Below, one piece after another: positions 33,651 through 44,089 of a stretch of DNA of 64,000 nt (position 1 is its first letter; each line of letters opens with the position of its first letter). Location: positions 1,736,001 through 1,800,000 of the forward strand of contig NZ_CP134227.1 of the NCBI RefSeq assembly GCF_031656915.1. The letters are read 5' to 3'. The position numbers and the translations under genes were made by a program. Source of the DNA: Nocardioides marmorisolisilvae (GTDB taxonomy: Bacteria; Actinomycetota; Actinomycetes; Propionibacteriales; Nocardioidaceae). Under the pieces are notes generated by a model. It saw only the letters and a list, made by a program, of their open reading frames with translations, made no database searches and was not told the DNA's origin.

Positions 33651-36188
33651 ATGACTCCCACGGCTCACCAGGTACGCCGGGCGCTGGCTCGGGCCGAACG
33701 CGGCGCCCTGCTCGACGAGTCCGAGGCCGAAGTGCTGCTCGCCGCCCGCGGCGAGGACCTCGAGCGACTGTCCGTCGTGGCCGGGAGGGTGCGGGACGCG
33801 GGCCTGGTCGACGCGGGTCGGCCCGGAGTGGTCACCTACTCGCCGAAGGTGTTCATCCCGGTCACCCGGCTGTGCCGGGACAAGTGCCACTACTGCACGT
33901 TCGTGGAGACCCCCGGGCAGGCGGCCCGGGACGGCAGGGCGCCGTACCTCACGCCGGACGAGGTGCTCGAGATCGCGCGCCAGGGCGCCGCAATGGGCTG
34001 TGCGGAGGCGTTGTTCACCCTGGGTGATCGTCCCGAGGACCGCTGGCCCGAGGCGCAGGCCTGGCTGGACGAGCAGGGCTACGACTCGACGCTGGCCTAT
34101 GTGCGGGCGTTGGCGATCCGGGTGCTGGAGGAGACCGGACTGCTGCCGCACCTGAACCCCGGCGTGATGTCGTGGCAGGAGATGAACCGGCTCAAGCCGG
34201 TCGCGCCCTCGATGGGGATGATGCTGGAGACGACATCGCGGCGGCTGTTCGAGACCCGGGGCGAGGCGCACTTCGGCTCACCCGACAAGGACCCCGAGGT
34301 GCGGCTGCGGGTGCTCGAGGACGCCGGTCGTCTCTCGATCCCGTTCACCACCGGGCTGCTGATCGGGATCGGGGAGACGCTGGCCGAGCGCGCGGAGTCG
34401 ATCTTCGCGATCCGCAAGGTCGCGCGAACCTTCGGGCACATCCAGGAGGTGATCATCCAGAACTTCCGGGCCAAGCCCGACACCGCGATGCGGCACGCCG
34501 ACGACCTCGGTCTGGAGGAGTACGTCGCGGCGATCGCGGTCACCCGGGTCGTGCTCGGCCCGAAGGTGCGCCTGCAGGCGCCGCCGAACCTGACCGACCT
34601 CGCTGAGTGCACCCGGCTGCTCGCCGCGGGCGTCGACGACTGGGGTGGGGTCTCGCCACTGACTCCGGACCACGTGAACCCCGAACGTCCCTGGCCCTCA
34701 TTGGAGCGGCTCCGCTCGATCACCGCCTCCGCCGGCTTCGGTCTGAGGGCGCGACTGACCGCGCATCCGACGTACGTCCTCGGCGGCGAGCCGTGGCTGG
34801 ACCCGCGGATCTCGTCGCACGTGGCCGCGCTGGCCGACGACGAGGGGCTGCTGCGCGAGGGCGCGCGGCCGGTCGGGCTGCCCTGGCAGGAGCCGGACGG
34901 CGGCTTCGCCCATGCCGGGACCGGTCACGTCGACCTGCACCGCGACGTCGATACCATCGGCCGGGCGGCGGACCGGCGCGGCGACTTCGACACCGTCTAC
35001 GGCAGCTGGGACGAGTTGCGCGCCTCGATGGATGGTGCCGGGGATGGTGTCGGGGAGTCGGGCTCCGCATCCGCGACTCGGTCGGTGGCCGGGCGCCCGC
35101 TCGACGGCCGGGCCGCGCTCGCTGCGGCCGAGGCAGACCCGGGCAACCTCTCCGACGAGCACGCGATGACCTTGATGACCGCCGAGGGCGAGCTCCTGGA
35201 CCAGGTGATCGGGCTGGCCGACCAGCTACGTCGGGACGCCGTCGGCGACGAGGTCACCTACGTGGTCAACCGCAACATCAACTTCACCAACGTCTGCTAT
35301 GTCGGCTGCCGGTTCTGTGCGTTCGCGCAGCGTCGTACCGACAGCGATGCGTACTCGCTCTCGCTGGACCAGGTCGCCGACCGGGCCGAGGAGGCCTGGG
35401 GGCTGGGCGCGACGGAGGTGTGCATGCAGGGCGGCATCGACCCGGAGCTGCCCGGTACGGCGTACTTCGACCTGGCCGCGGCGGTCAAGAAGCGCGTTCC
35501 CGGGATGCACGTGCACGCGTTCAGCCCGATGGAGATCGTCAACGGGTCCTCGCGCACCGGGCTGTCGTTCGAGGACTTCCTGATCAAGGCCCGTGAGTCC
35601 GGGCTGGACACCATCCCGGGCACCGCCGCGGAGATCCTCGACGACGAGGTCCGCTGGGTGCTCACCAAGGGCAAGCTGCCCACCAGCACGTGGATCGAGA
35701 TCGTCAGCACGGCCCACCGGGTCGGCGTCCGCTCCAGCTCGACGATGATGTACGGCCACGTCGACAACCCACGGCACTGGGTCCAGCACCTGCGCGTGCT
35801 GTCCCGCATCCAGGACGAGACGGGCGGCTTCACCGAGTTCGTGCCGCTGCCCTTCGTGCACAACTCCGCACCGATCTACCTCGCCGGCGTCGCCCGACCC
35901 GGCCCCACCCTGCGGGACAACCTCGCCGTGCACGCGATGGCCCGGATCATGCTGCACGGCCGGATCGACAACATCCAGACCAGCTGGGTCAAGCTCGGCG
36001 TCGACGGCACCCGCGCCATGCTCAATGCCGGAGCCAACGACCTCGGCGGCACCTTGATGGAGGAGACCATCTCCCGGATGGCCGGCTCGGAGTACGGATC
36101 GGCGAAGACCGTCGAGGAGCTGGTCGACATCGGCGCCGGGATCGGCCGCCCCGTCGTACAACGCACCACCACCTACGGCCGCCCCTGA
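33651..36188 (+). CDS. fbiC: bifunctional FO synthase (CofG-CofH fusion)
   Basis: Fused radical-SAM enzyme of 845 aa, the usual length of actinobacterial FbiC. It makes 7,8-didemethyl-8-hydroxy-5-deazariboflavin (FO), the F420 chromophore, from tyrosine and a ribityl-diaminouracil. The first half (CofG) has CRDKCHYC with Cys75, Cys79 and Cys82; the second (CofH) has CYVGCRFC with Cys549, Cys553 and Cys556. Both [4Fe-4S]-binding CxxxCxxC sites are intact. The two halves are joined near residues 430-500 by a linker rich in Asp, Ala and Gly. The gene stands alone, convergent with the sugar cassette, and supplies F420 for enzymes such as the one at 28893. Confidence 0.96.
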   Translation: MTPTAHQVRRALARAERGALLDESEAEVLLAARGEDLERLSVVAGRVRDAGLVDAGRPGVVTYSPKVFIPVTRLCRDKCHYCTFVETPGQAARDGRAPYLTPDEVLEIARQGAAMGCAEALFTLGDRPEDRWPEAQAWLDEQGYDSTLAYVRALAIRVLEETGLLPHLNPGVMSWQEMNRLKPVAPSMGMMLETTSRRLFETRGEAHFGSPDKDPEVRLRVLEDAGRLSIPFTTGLLIGIGETLAERAESIFAIRKVARTFGHIQEVIIQNFRAKPDTAMRHADDLGLEEYVAAIAVTRVVLGPKVRLQAPPNLTDLAECTRLLAAGVDDWGGVSPLTPDHVNPERPWPSLERLRSITASAGFGLRARLTAHPTYVLGGEPWLDPRISSHVAALADDEGLLREGARPVGLPWQEPDGGFAHAGTGHVDLHRDVDTIGRAADRRGDFDTVYGSWDELRASMDGAGDGVGESGSASATRSVAGRPLDGRAALAAAEADPGNLSDEHAMTLMTAEGELLDQVIGLADQLRRDAVGDEVTYVVNRNINFTNVCYVGCRFCAFAQRRTDSDAYSLSLDQVADRAEEAWGLGATEVCMQGGIDPELPGTAYFDLAAAVKKRVPGMHVHAFSPMEIVNGSSRTGLSFEDFLIKARESGLDTIPGTAAEILDDEVRWVLTKGKLPTSTWIEIVSTAHRVGVRSSSTMMYGHVDNPRHWVQHLRVLSRIQDETGGFTEFVPLPFVHNSAPIYLAGVARPGPTLRDNLAVHAMARIMLHGRIDNIQTSWVKLGVDGTRAMLNAGANDLGGTLMEETISRMAGSEYGSAKTVEELVDIGAGIGRPVVQRTTTYGRP

Positions 36189-36204
36189 CGCCGAGACGTC
36201 TCGC

Positions 36205-36225
36205 CCAGCACGCAGTCAGTGCTGG
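36205..36225. terminator. hairpin between convergent fbiC and the epimerase gene
   Basis: CCAGCAC (36205-36211), a 7-base loop, and GTGCTGG (36219-36225) form a perfect 7-bp stem 17 bases after the fbiC stop. It overlaps the last codons of the convergent epimerase gene. GAGACGTCTC, a 10-bp palindrome, lies just before it. Confidence 0.6.
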
Positions 36226-37085
36226 TCGATGGACGCGACCGACCTCAGCTGGCCGCGGATGTAGGAGTTGGCGTGGGCGGCGAGGTCGTCGCCGTCCGAC
36301 CAGAGGTTGCGCCAGATGCCGAGCGTGTTGCTCAGGTCCGGGTGCACCACCGCCGAGGAGAACGACTCGAAGACCACAGGCCCGTCGTACCCGATCCCGG
36401 CGAGGGCCCTGAAGAAGGCGTCGAAGTCGACGGTTCCCGACCCGAGGTAGCCCCGGTGGCTCTCGCCGATGTGGACGTAGCCGAGCCGTTCCCCGGCGGT
36501 GAGGACCGGGGTGAACAGGTCCGGCTCCTCGATGTTCATGTGGTAGGTGTCCAGGTGCACGCAGAGGTTGTCGCTGGCTGCCTCCTCGACGTACGCGACC
36601 GCCTGACGGCTGGTGTTCAGCAGGTTGGACTCGTAGCGGTTGACCACCTCGACGCCGACCCGGATCCCCAAGCCGGCTGCCCGCTCCGCGAGCCGGCCGA
36701 CCGCGTCCACACTGTGCTGGCGACCGAGCGCTGTCGCGGGTTCGAGGTACTTGCGCATGGCGCAGTAGATGACACCGACCAGGTGGGTGCCGCCGAGCTC
36801 GGTCAGCACCTCCAGGCAGCGGCCGAGCAGACGGCCGCCGGCGGCCACGACCTCCGGGTCCTCGCTCGAGAGGTCCGTCTCGGCGCTGAGGCCCAGGGAT
36901 GCGGTCACGCCCAGACCGGTCTCCTCGACCAGCGCGCGCACAGAGGCGGTGTCGAGCAGGTCAGGATCGAGCAGTGGGATCTCGATGAGGTCGAAGCCGG
37001 CGGCAGCGGTCCGCTCCACCGCGAGTCTGGTCCCCTCGGTGTCGAAGCTGCCGGTGAACACCGATCCGTGACATCCGATCTGCAC
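36216..37085 (-). CDS. sugar phosphate isomerase/epimerase, ketose 3-epimerase-like (TIM barrel)
   Basis: TIM-barrel protein of 289 aa of the xylose-isomerase-like AP endonuclease 2 superfamily, closest in motifs to D-tagatose/D-psicose 3-epimerases: VEVVNRYESNLLNT supplies the first metal Glu, HLDTYHMNIEE the Asp and His, and HIGESHRGYLGSGTVDF plus VFESFSS the remaining metal ligands. Such enzymes interconvert free ketohexoses at C3. GGAGG precedes the ATG at 37085. It is the last gene of the ABC importer operon, 10 bp after the dehydrogenase, so the imported sugar or its oxidation product is the probable substrate. Confidence 0.85.
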   Translation of the reverse strand: MQIGCHGSVFTGSFDTEGTRLAVERTAAAGFDLIEIPLLDPDLLDTASVRALVEETGLGVTASLGLSAETDLSSEDPEVVAAGGRLLGRCLEVLTELGGTHLVGVIYCAMRKYLEPATALGRQHSVDAVGRLAERAAGLGIRVGVEVVNRYESNLLNTSRQAVAYVEEAASDNLCVHLDTYHMNIEEPDLFTPVLTAGERLGYVHIGESHRGYLGSGTVDFDAFFRALAGIGYDGPVVFESFSSAVVHPDLSNTLGIWRNLWSDGDDLAAHANSYIRGQLRSVASIDQH

Positions 37086-37095
37086 GTCTGCCTCC

Positions 37096-38103
37096 TCAGC
37101 GCTGCGGGTGCACGAAGGCCTTGACCGAGTCCGACACCCGGCTGCTCAGCGTGAGGGCGTCGGCAGCCTCGTCGAGACCGAAGTGGTGGGTGATCAGCGG
37201 GGTGACGTCGACGCGCCCGGTCGAGACCAGTGCGATCGCCAGCGGCCAGGTGTGGTTGTAGCGGTTGACCAGGCTGAGGGTGAGCTCCTGTGGGTTGAGC
37301 TGGGACAGCGGAAGCCCGATCGCCTCCTCCTTCGACATCCCGATCATCGCCGCTCGACCGTGGGGTCGGAGCCGTCCCATCGCCTGACCGAGCACGCCCG
37401 GGGCACCCGAGCACTCCAGCAGCACATCGAAGCGGCGCTCGCTCGGCGCCTCGCTGTGCTCGGTGCCGAAGCCCATCCCCCGGGCGAGGTCCAGGCGGAA
37501 CTCCGAGACGTCGGTGACCGTCACGCTTCCCGCGCCGAACGCCCACGCCGTCGCCGCAGCGAGGAGGCCCACCGGGCCGGCACCGGTGACCAGCACATCG
37601 TCGCCAGGCTCCAGCGACGCTCGGCGGCACCCCCAGATCCCCACCGAGAGCGGCTCCAAAAGAGCGGCCTCCTCATAGGACATCTCGTCCGGGATGAGGT
37701 GCAGGTTGCGGAAGTCGATCGCCATCCGCTCGACCAGCGCTCCGTCGTACGGCGGCGTCGCCAGGAACACCAGGTCGGGGCAGAGGTGGTAGCGCCCGGC
37801 CATGCACTCGCGGCAGTCGCGGCAGGGCGTCCCGGGCTCGATCGCGACCCTGTCGCCGACGGACACGTCCACCACGTCGCTGCCCACCTCGGTCACGACC
37901 CCGGAGGCCTCATGACCGAGGATGATCGGCCCGTCGACGACGTAGTCGCCGATCCGGCCCACCTTGAAGTACGCCGTGTCGGAGCCACAGACGCCGACCG
38001 CCTGGACCTGTACGACCGCCTCTCGCGGGCCCGGGCTGGGCTCGGGCCGCTCTTCGACGACGATCTTGTTCAACTCCGTCATGACGGCAGCACGGTTGGG
38101 CAC
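37096..38103 (-). CDS. zinc-dependent alcohol/polyol dehydrogenase (sorbitol dehydrogenase-like)
   Basis: Medium-chain dehydrogenase of 335 aa. Catalytic zinc ligands are Cys39 in GVCGSDTAY and the His-Glu of GHEASG; the structural zinc lobe has the four-Cys pattern PCRDCRECMAGRYHLC. The NAD fold is VTGAGPVGLLAAA. This architecture is typical of polyol dehydrogenases (sorbitol, xylitol, ribitol). GTG at 38103 follows GAGGAG. Placed between the permease and epimerase genes, it probably oxidises the imported polyol to a ketose that the epimerase and FGGY kinase then process. The exact substrate is not deducible. Confidence 0.88.
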   Translation of the reverse strand: MPNRAAVMTELNKIVVEERPEPSPGPREAVVQVQAVGVCGSDTAYFKVGRIGDYVVDGPIILGHEASGVVTEVGSDVVDVSVGDRVAIEPGTPCRDCRECMAGRYHLCPDLVFLATPPYDGALVERMAIDFRNLHLIPDEMSYEEAALLEPLSVGIWGCRRASLEPGDDVLVTGAGPVGLLAAATAWAFGAGSVTVTDVSEFRLDLARGMGFGTEHSEAPSERRFDVLLECSGAPGVLGQAMGRLRPHGRAAMIGMSKEEAIGLPLSQLNPQELTLSLVNRYNHTWPLAIALVSTGRVDVTPLITHHFGLDEAADALTLSSRVSDSVKAFVHPQR

Positions 38104-38139
38104 GGGGTCTCCTCTCTGGGGCCTCGCATTGACGGGCGG

Positions 38140-39383
38140 TCAGGCCCGGCCGTGCGAGGCGCGTGACTTGCGGGCGAGCGAGTCGATCGCGACCGCGATC
38201 GCGAGCACCAGCCCGGTGATGACGAAGCGGTAGGACGAGTCGAGGTTCAGCAGCGTCAGCCCGTTGCTGATCGACTCGATGACCAGGATCCCGAGCAGTG
38301 CGGAGAACGCCGTACCCCGGCCGCCGAAGAGGCTTGTGCCGCCGATGACCGCCGCCGCGATCGCGTTGAGGTTGACGTCGCCCGTGCCGCTGCTGAGGTT
38401 CGCCGAGGCGAGCCGTCCGGCGGCAAGGATGCCGCCGATGCCGGCGAACAGGGAGCAGAGCACGAAGGCGCTGATGTAGACCCGGTTCACATTGATGCCC
38501 GCGCGCCTGGCGGCCTCGACATTGCCGCCGACCGCCAGCAGGGAGCGGCCCCAGCTGGTTCGGGTGATGCCGTAGTGGACGGCGAGCACCAGCGCCACGA
38601 AGAAGACGACCATCCAGCCGACCCCGCGGCTCTGGTTGAGGTACCACACGACCAGCTCGGCCACGACGAGGAGCAGCACGGAGCGAGCGACCAGCAGTTG
38701 GAGCGGCGTCGTGGAGAGGTTGGCCCGTCGGCGCCGCGCGTACGTGTCGAAGCCGCTGAGGAACAGGGCGAGCGAGGCCAGCGCGGCAAGCACGTAGGAC
38801 AGCCACGGCGCGACGAAGTCGAGCTGGGCGAAGCTCACCAGCCACGAGTCGAACGGGAGGTTCACCGAGCCCTGGCCCCCGAGGATCGCCAGCTGCAGGC
38901 CCAGGAACGCCAGCAGACCGGCGAGCGAGGACACGAAGCTGGGCATGCCGAAGCGGGTCAGCAGCACGCCGTACAGCAGGCCGATGCCGCAGGCGACGAG
39001 GCAGGCCACGACCACCGCGAGCACCCAGTTCCAGTCGTTGCGCACGAAGAGCACGGCGACCACGGCGGCGGAGAAACCGCTGACCGAGCCGACGGACAGG
39101 TCGATCTCACCCACGAGGAGCACGCAGACGATGCCCAGCGCGATCACGCCGACGGCGCACGAGTCGAGGGTGAGATTGACCAGGTTGCCGCTGGAGAGGA
39201 AGACCGAGTTGAGGACCTGGAAGATGGTGCCGATCACGAGCAGACCGACGATCACCGGCAGCGGCCCGACGTCGCCAGCGCGGACGCTGCGCCAGAACGT
39301 GTCCGCGGCGCCGCGCAGGCCGGCCCCCTGCCGAAGCCGCTCGTCAAGCTGGTCCAGCGCCACCGTGGGCTGTGGTGCGCTCA

Positions 39384-39384
<1 letters not shown>
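38140..39384 (-). CDS. ABC sugar transporter permease (RbsC/XylH/FrcC type)
   Basis: Permease of 414 aa with about ten membrane segments, of the ribose/xylose/fructose importer family. Signatures are GEIDLSVGSVSG near the N-terminus and the cytoplasmic EAARRAGINVNRVY coupling region, then AAVIGGTSLFGGRGT. An extra charged loop (SGFDTYARRRRANLSTTP) makes it longer than RbsC and nearer XylH. The ATG at 39384 overlaps the ATPase stop by one base (TGATG); a GTG at 39387 is an alternative. It is third in the operon, after the binding protein and ATPase. Confidence 0.92.
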
Positions 39385-40202
<818 letters not shown>

Positions 40203-40280
40203 CTCATGCCTCCGTGTCTGCTTCCCTGTCCCGCTCGGGATCCGCCGGCCGCATCGTGCGCGACCGGCGGACCGACGAGA

Positions 40281-41366
40281 TCAGGAGATGCCGAGCTTCT
40301 TGCAGGCCGCGGCGTACTCCGTGGTGCACAGGTCCGAGACCGTGTTGATCTTCTTGTCGATGATCTCGGCCTTGAGGTTCTGCGCGGTCACGAGCGTGGG
40401 CTGGTAGAGCTTGGTCGGCGACCCGAACAGCTCGGTGCTCGTGTCGGGCTTCTCGCCCTTCAGGAGCTTGGCCGCCACCTCGGCAGCCGCACCGCCCACG
40501 ATCTCGCTGGGCTTGCTGATGGTGTTGTACTGGTCACCAGCGATGATCAGCTGCAGACCTGCGACGGTGGCGTCGTTGCCGCTGACCGGCGGGTTGGGGT
40601 TGACCCCGGCGGCCTTGAATGCCGCGATGGTGCCACCGGCGGTGCCGTCATTGGCAGCCACGACGCCGACGATCCTCTTGCCGAAGCGCGAGATCTGACC
40701 CGACACCCACTGCTGGGCGTTCTCGGGCTTCCAGTCGATGGTGTCGTACTCGGCGAGGACCTTGACGCCGCTGTTGTCGACACCCTCGTGGATGCCCTTC
40801 TTGATCAAGCCGGCCGCCGCGTCCGTCGGCGACCCGTTGACGATCAGGATCCCCGAGTCCGCCGGTACCGGGCTGCTCTTCACCTTCTTGATCAGCGAGG
40901 TGGCGATGTCCTTGCCGATCTGCTCGTTGTCGAAGGAGACATAGAAGTCGACCTTCGCCTTCGGGATCGGGCGGTCATAGGCGATCACCTTGGCGCCCTG
41001 GGCGTGGGCGGCGTTGACCATCGTCACGGCGGCCGCAGAGTCGACCGGGTCCAGCACGATCACCTTCGCCCCCTGGGCGAGCGCGGAGTTGAACTGCGAC
41101 TGCTGCTTGGACGCGTCCGCGTCGGCGTTGTTGTACAGCGGCGTGCAGCTGCTGCACAGCTCCTTGAGCCGCTTCTCGAAGCCCGGGCGGTCGTGCAGCT
41201 CGTAGCGCGTCGACCCCTCGTCAGGCATCAGGAAGGCGACCTTCGCGCCCGAGCCCGAGCCGCTGCCACCACCATTGCCGCCGCCGCTGCCGCACGCGGC
41301 GGCCGTCGACGCGAGCACCACGACGCCGACCACTGCGACGGCCTTGCGCACCAAGTTCCTCGTCAT
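40281..41366 (-). CDS. sugar ABC transporter substrate-binding lipoprotein (XylF/RbsB family)
   Basis: Periplasmic-binding-protein type I lipoprotein of 361 aa. The signal peptide ends in a lipobox (TAAAC, Cys25), followed by a Gly/Ser linker. The fold shows the family hallmarks KVAFLMPDEGSTRYE, GAKVIVLDPVDSAAA, NGSPTDAAAGLIKKGIHE and VVAANDGTAGG. First gene of the five-gene import and catabolic operon, with AAGGAG before the ATG at 41366. The promoter region upstream holds palindromes that the divergent LacI protein probably binds. The binding site resembles xylose/ribose-type proteins, but ligand identity needs assay. Confidence 0.92.
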   Translation of the reverse strand: MTRNLVRKAVAVVGVVVLASTAAACGSGGGNGGGSGSGSGAKVAFLMPDEGSTRYELHDRPGFEKRLKELCSSCTPLYNNADADASKQQSQFNSALAQGAKVIVLDPVDSAAAVTMVNAAHAQGAKVIAYDRPIPKAKVDFYVSFDNEQIGKDIATSLIKKVKSSPVPADSGILIVNGSPTDAAAGLIKKGIHEGVDNSGVKVLAEYDTIDWKPENAQQWVSGQISRFGKRIVGVVAANDGTAGGTIAAFKAAGVNPNPPVSGNDATVAGLQLIIAGDQYNTISKPSEIVGGAAAEVAAKLLKGEKPDTSTELFGSPTKLYQPTLVTAQNLKAEIIDKKINTVSDLCTTEYAAACKKLGIS

Positions 41367-41430
41367 CTGGGGGCAACTCCTTCACGTCTGCCGCCTATAG
41401 GCGACTGCCGGCACGATTCGTTTTTAAATC

Positions 41431-41445
41431 GTGCGAATTTTGCAC
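41431..41445. promoter_or_regulatory. candidate LacI operator in the ABC operon promoter
   Basis: GTGCGAATTTTGCAC is a 15-bp palindrome with one mismatched pair, lying in an A+T-rich stretch (TTTTTAAAT adjacent) between the divergent binding-protein and lacI genes. Sites like this, with a CG- or AT-centred core, are typical of LacI/GalR repressors. Confidence 0.5.
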
Positions 41446-41461
41446 TTTCGCTGATGTTAGG

Positions 41462-41481
41462 GACACACTTTGAAACGTGTC
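41462..41481. promoter_or_regulatory. candidate operator overlapping the lacI-type start codon
   Basis: GACAC (41462-41466) and GTGTC (41477-41481) form an inverted repeat around ACTTTGAAAC, and the GTG start of the regulator is part of the right arm. Binding there would repress the regulator's own gene. No ribosome site is visible, which hints at a leaderless transcript. Confidence 0.4.
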
Positions 41482-42556
41482 AAGGGTCACAGGGCGAAAC
41501 TCCAGCGCGCAGGGCAGCTCAAGCCGGGTCGGCATCAAGGACGTCGCCCGGCTCGCCCAGGTCTCGCCTGGCACCGTCTCGAACGTGCTCAACCATCCCG
41601 AGCGCGTGCGCGCCGAGCGGCGGGAGGCGGTCGAGCGGGCGATCCAGCAGCTCGGCTACGTCCGCCACGAGGCCGCCCGGCACCTGCGCTCGGGCACCTC
41701 GAAGACGATCGGCCTGCTGCTCCTCGACGCGTGGAACCCGGGGTTCCTCGACGTGGCGCGCGGGGTCGAGGATGCCACGGCCCGGGACGGCTGGACCGTG
41801 CTGATCTCCAACAGCGCCCGCGACCTCGAGCGCGAGAAGACCTACCTCAGACTCTTCGCCGAGCGACGCGTCGCGGGCCTGATCGCCGTACCGCACGACC
41901 AGTTCGGCGAGAACCTGCGTCGGATCCGGGCCGGCGGCATCCCGGTCACCGTGGTCGACCGGGCCGAGTCGGGCGACGACGAGATGTCGGTCGCGGTCGA
42001 CGACGTCACCGGTGGGGCTCTGGCCGCGCAGCACCTGCTCGATCTCGGCCACCGGCATCTCGCCTTCGTGGGCGACGAGGCCGCAGCGGCGCCGATCCAC
42101 GAGCGGCTCACCGGCGTACGCCGCGCAGTCGACGCGATGAGCAACGGATCGAGACCCATCCGGCTCGACGTCATCCCCGCCGAGCTGACCGTCGATGCCG
42201 GCCGCGTCGTCGGTGACCGGCTCGCGACCGCCGTCGACCGGCCCACCGGGATCGTCGCGAGCATCGACCTGCTCGCCTTCGGCATCCTGCAGGCACTGCT
42301 GCAGCACGGCCTCGTCGTACCGGACGACGTCTCGCTGTGCGGCTACGACGACATCCCCTTCGCGCGCCAGCTCTCGGTGCCGCTGACGAGCGTCTATCGA
42401 CCGCACTACGAGATGGGCACCACTGCCGCGGCGATGATCGTCGGCGCGCTCAGCGGCGAGCCACCCGAGCCCCGACACGCGCTGTTCACGCCCAAGCTGG
42501 TGGTCCGTGAGTCCACCGCCCCTCCCCCGGCCTCCGGAAGGCGGTCCACCGCATGA
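41477..42556 (+). CDS. LacI-family transcriptional repressor
   Basis: Repressor of 359 aa. The N-terminal helix-turn-helix and hinge read GIKDVARLAQVSPGTVSNVL and NHPERV...ERAIQQLGYVRHEAARHLRSG. The rest is a type I sugar-binding domain with the usual ISNSARDLEREKTYL and VCGYDDIPFA-like segment (LCGYDDIPFARQLSVPLTSV). The start GTG at 41477 lacks a ribosome site; a start at a GTG further in would truncate the DNA-binding domain. It is divergent from the ABC operon and overlaps the kinase gene by four bases, so it surely controls this cassette, responding to the imported sugar or a phosphorylated product. Confidence 0.9.
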   Translation: MSRVTGRNSSAQGSSSRVGIKDVARLAQVSPGTVSNVLNHPERVRAERREAVERAIQQLGYVRHEAARHLRSGTSKTIGLLLLDAWNPGFLDVARGVEDATARDGWTVLISNSARDLEREKTYLRLFAERRVAGLIAVPHDQFGENLRRIRAGGIPVTVVDRAESGDDEMSVAVDDVTGGALAAQHLLDLGHRHLAFVGDEAAAAPIHERLTGVRRAVDAMSNGSRPIRLDVIPAELTVDAGRVVGDRLATAVDRPTGIVASIDLLAFGILQALLQHGLVVPDDVSLCGYDDIPFARQLSVPLTSVYRPHYEMGTTAAAMIVGALSGEPPEPRHALFTPKLVVRESTAPPPASGRRSTA

Positions 42557-44040
42557 GTGCGCTCCTGCTCGGCATCGACCTCGGCACCGGCAGCAGCAAG
42601 GGCGTGCTCGCGGCCCCGGACGGAGAGGTGGTCGCGACCGCGATCCGCAACCGTCCGCACAGCATGAGCATGCCGCGTCCCGGCTGGGCGGAGGTCGACG
42701 CCGAGACGGTGTGGTGGGCCGACGTGGTGGCCCTTGCCCGCGAGCTCGTCGAGCGGGCCGGCGGCCAGCAGATCGCCGGCGTCTGCGTCAGCGGGGTGGG
42801 CCCGTGCCTGCTGATCTGCCGGGGCGGCGTACCCGTCCGGCCCGCGATCCTCTACGGCATCGATACCCGTGCGACCGCCGAGATCGACGAGCTGAACGCA
42901 CGCCTCGGCGCCGACGAGGTGCTCGCCCGCGCGGCGACCCCCCTCACCACCCAGGCGGTGGGGCCCAAGGGTCTCTGGCTGCGTCGCCACGAGCCGGAGG
43001 CGTGGGCCGCGGCCGACGGATGGTTCAGCTCCAGCTCCTTCGTCGTGCAGCGTCTCACCGGGGAGTACGTCCTCGACCACCACACGGCCAGTCAGTCGGT
43101 GCCGCTGTACGACTTCCACGGCCAGGACTGGAACGACGCGTGGTACGGCGAGGTGATGGGCGACCTGCCTCGGCCGCGCCTGGTTCGACCCGCCGAGGTC
43201 GTCGGTACCGTGACACCTGCCGCCGCGGCGAAGTGCGGCCTCCCTGCGGGCACACCCGTCTGCGCCGGCACCGTCGACGCGTGGGCGGAGGCGTTCAGCG
43301 GCGGGGTCCGCGCTCCGGGCGATCTGATGCTGATGTACGGCTCGACGATGTTCTTCGTCCAGGAGCTGAGCCGCCCCGCCCCGCACCCCCAGCTGTGGAA
43401 CACCGTCGGCGTCGACCCGGGCAGCCTCTGCCTGGCCGCAGGGATGTCGACCTCGGGGAGCCTCACCAGCTGGGTGCGGCACCTCGTCGGCGACGTACCC
43501 TTCGAGACGCTCATCGACGAGGCTGCCGCCACGCCACCGGGCGCCGACGGGCTCCTGCTGCTGCCGTACTTCGCCGGTGAGCGCACCCCGATCTTCGACC
43601 ATCATGCTCGCGGCGTCGTCGTCGGTCTCACCCTGCGTCATGGGCGCGGGCACCTGTACCGCGCCGTCTACGAAGGGATCGCCTTCGGCATCCGCCAGAT
43701 CCTGGAGCTGCTCGACACCGAGGCGAATCCGGTACGTCGGCTGGTGGCGGTCGGCGGCGGCACCCAGGGCGCCCTCTGGACCCAGGTCGTCAGCGACGTC
43801 ACCGGAAGGGAGCAGCAGGTCCCCGAGCAGACCATCGGCGCGAGCTACGGCGACGCACTGATGGCAGCGATCGGCGTCGGCCTGGTCCCGGCGGAGACCG
43901 ACTGGGCTCGCATCTCCCGGGTCGTGACTCCCGATCCGTCCACGAGGGAGCTCTATGACGAGCTCTACGGTCTCTACGGCTCGCTCTACCCGGCCACCCG
44001 CGACCACGCGCACGCCCTGGCAGCGATCCAGGAGTACTGA
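42553..44040 (+). CDS. FGGY-family carbohydrate kinase (xylulokinase-like)
   Basis: Sugar kinase of 495 aa with the FGGY fold: phosphate-1 motif LGIDLGTGSSKGVL, Trp/Asp-rich MPRPGWAEVDAETVWW, catalytic base region CAGTVDAWAEAFSGG, and the C-terminal adenosine motif LVAVGGGTQGALWTQVVSDV followed by GASYGDALMA. Motifs are nearest xylulokinase and its relatives. Its ATG overlaps the LacI gene stop. In the cassette it would phosphorylate the ketose formed by the dehydrogenase and epimerase. Whether the ketose is a pentose or hexose is not decided by sequence. Confidence 0.9.
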   Translation: MSALLLGIDLGTGSSKGVLAAPDGEVVATAIRNRPHSMSMPRPGWAEVDAETVWWADVVALARELVERAGGQQIAGVCVSGVGPCLLICRGGVPVRPAILYGIDTRATAEIDELNARLGADEVLARAATPLTTQAVGPKGLWLRRHEPEAWAAADGWFSSSSFVVQRLTGEYVLDHHTASQSVPLYDFHGQDWNDAWYGEVMGDLPRPRLVRPAEVVGTVTPAAAAKCGLPAGTPVCAGTVDAWAEAFSGGVRAPGDLMLMYGSTMFFVQELSRPAPHPQLWNTVGVDPGSLCLAAGMSTSGSLTSWVRHLVGDVPFETLIDEAAATPPGADGLLLLPYFAGERTPIFDHHARGVVVGLTLRHGRGHLYRAVYEGIAFGIRQILELLDTEANPVRRLVAVGGGTQGALWTQVVSDVTGREQQVPEQTIGASYGDALMAAIGVGLVPAETDWARISRVVTPDPSTRELYDELYGLYGSLYPATRDHAHALAAIQEY

Positions 44041-44089
44041 CCCGGGTCGCAGGCTCGGTGAGCGCTCCGACGACGAATGGTCGAACAGG

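Noticed and set aside
41470-41484. Second KstR-like site near the lacI start
   Set aside because: TGAAACGTGTCAAG departs from TnnAACnnGTTnnA in the GTT and final A positions.
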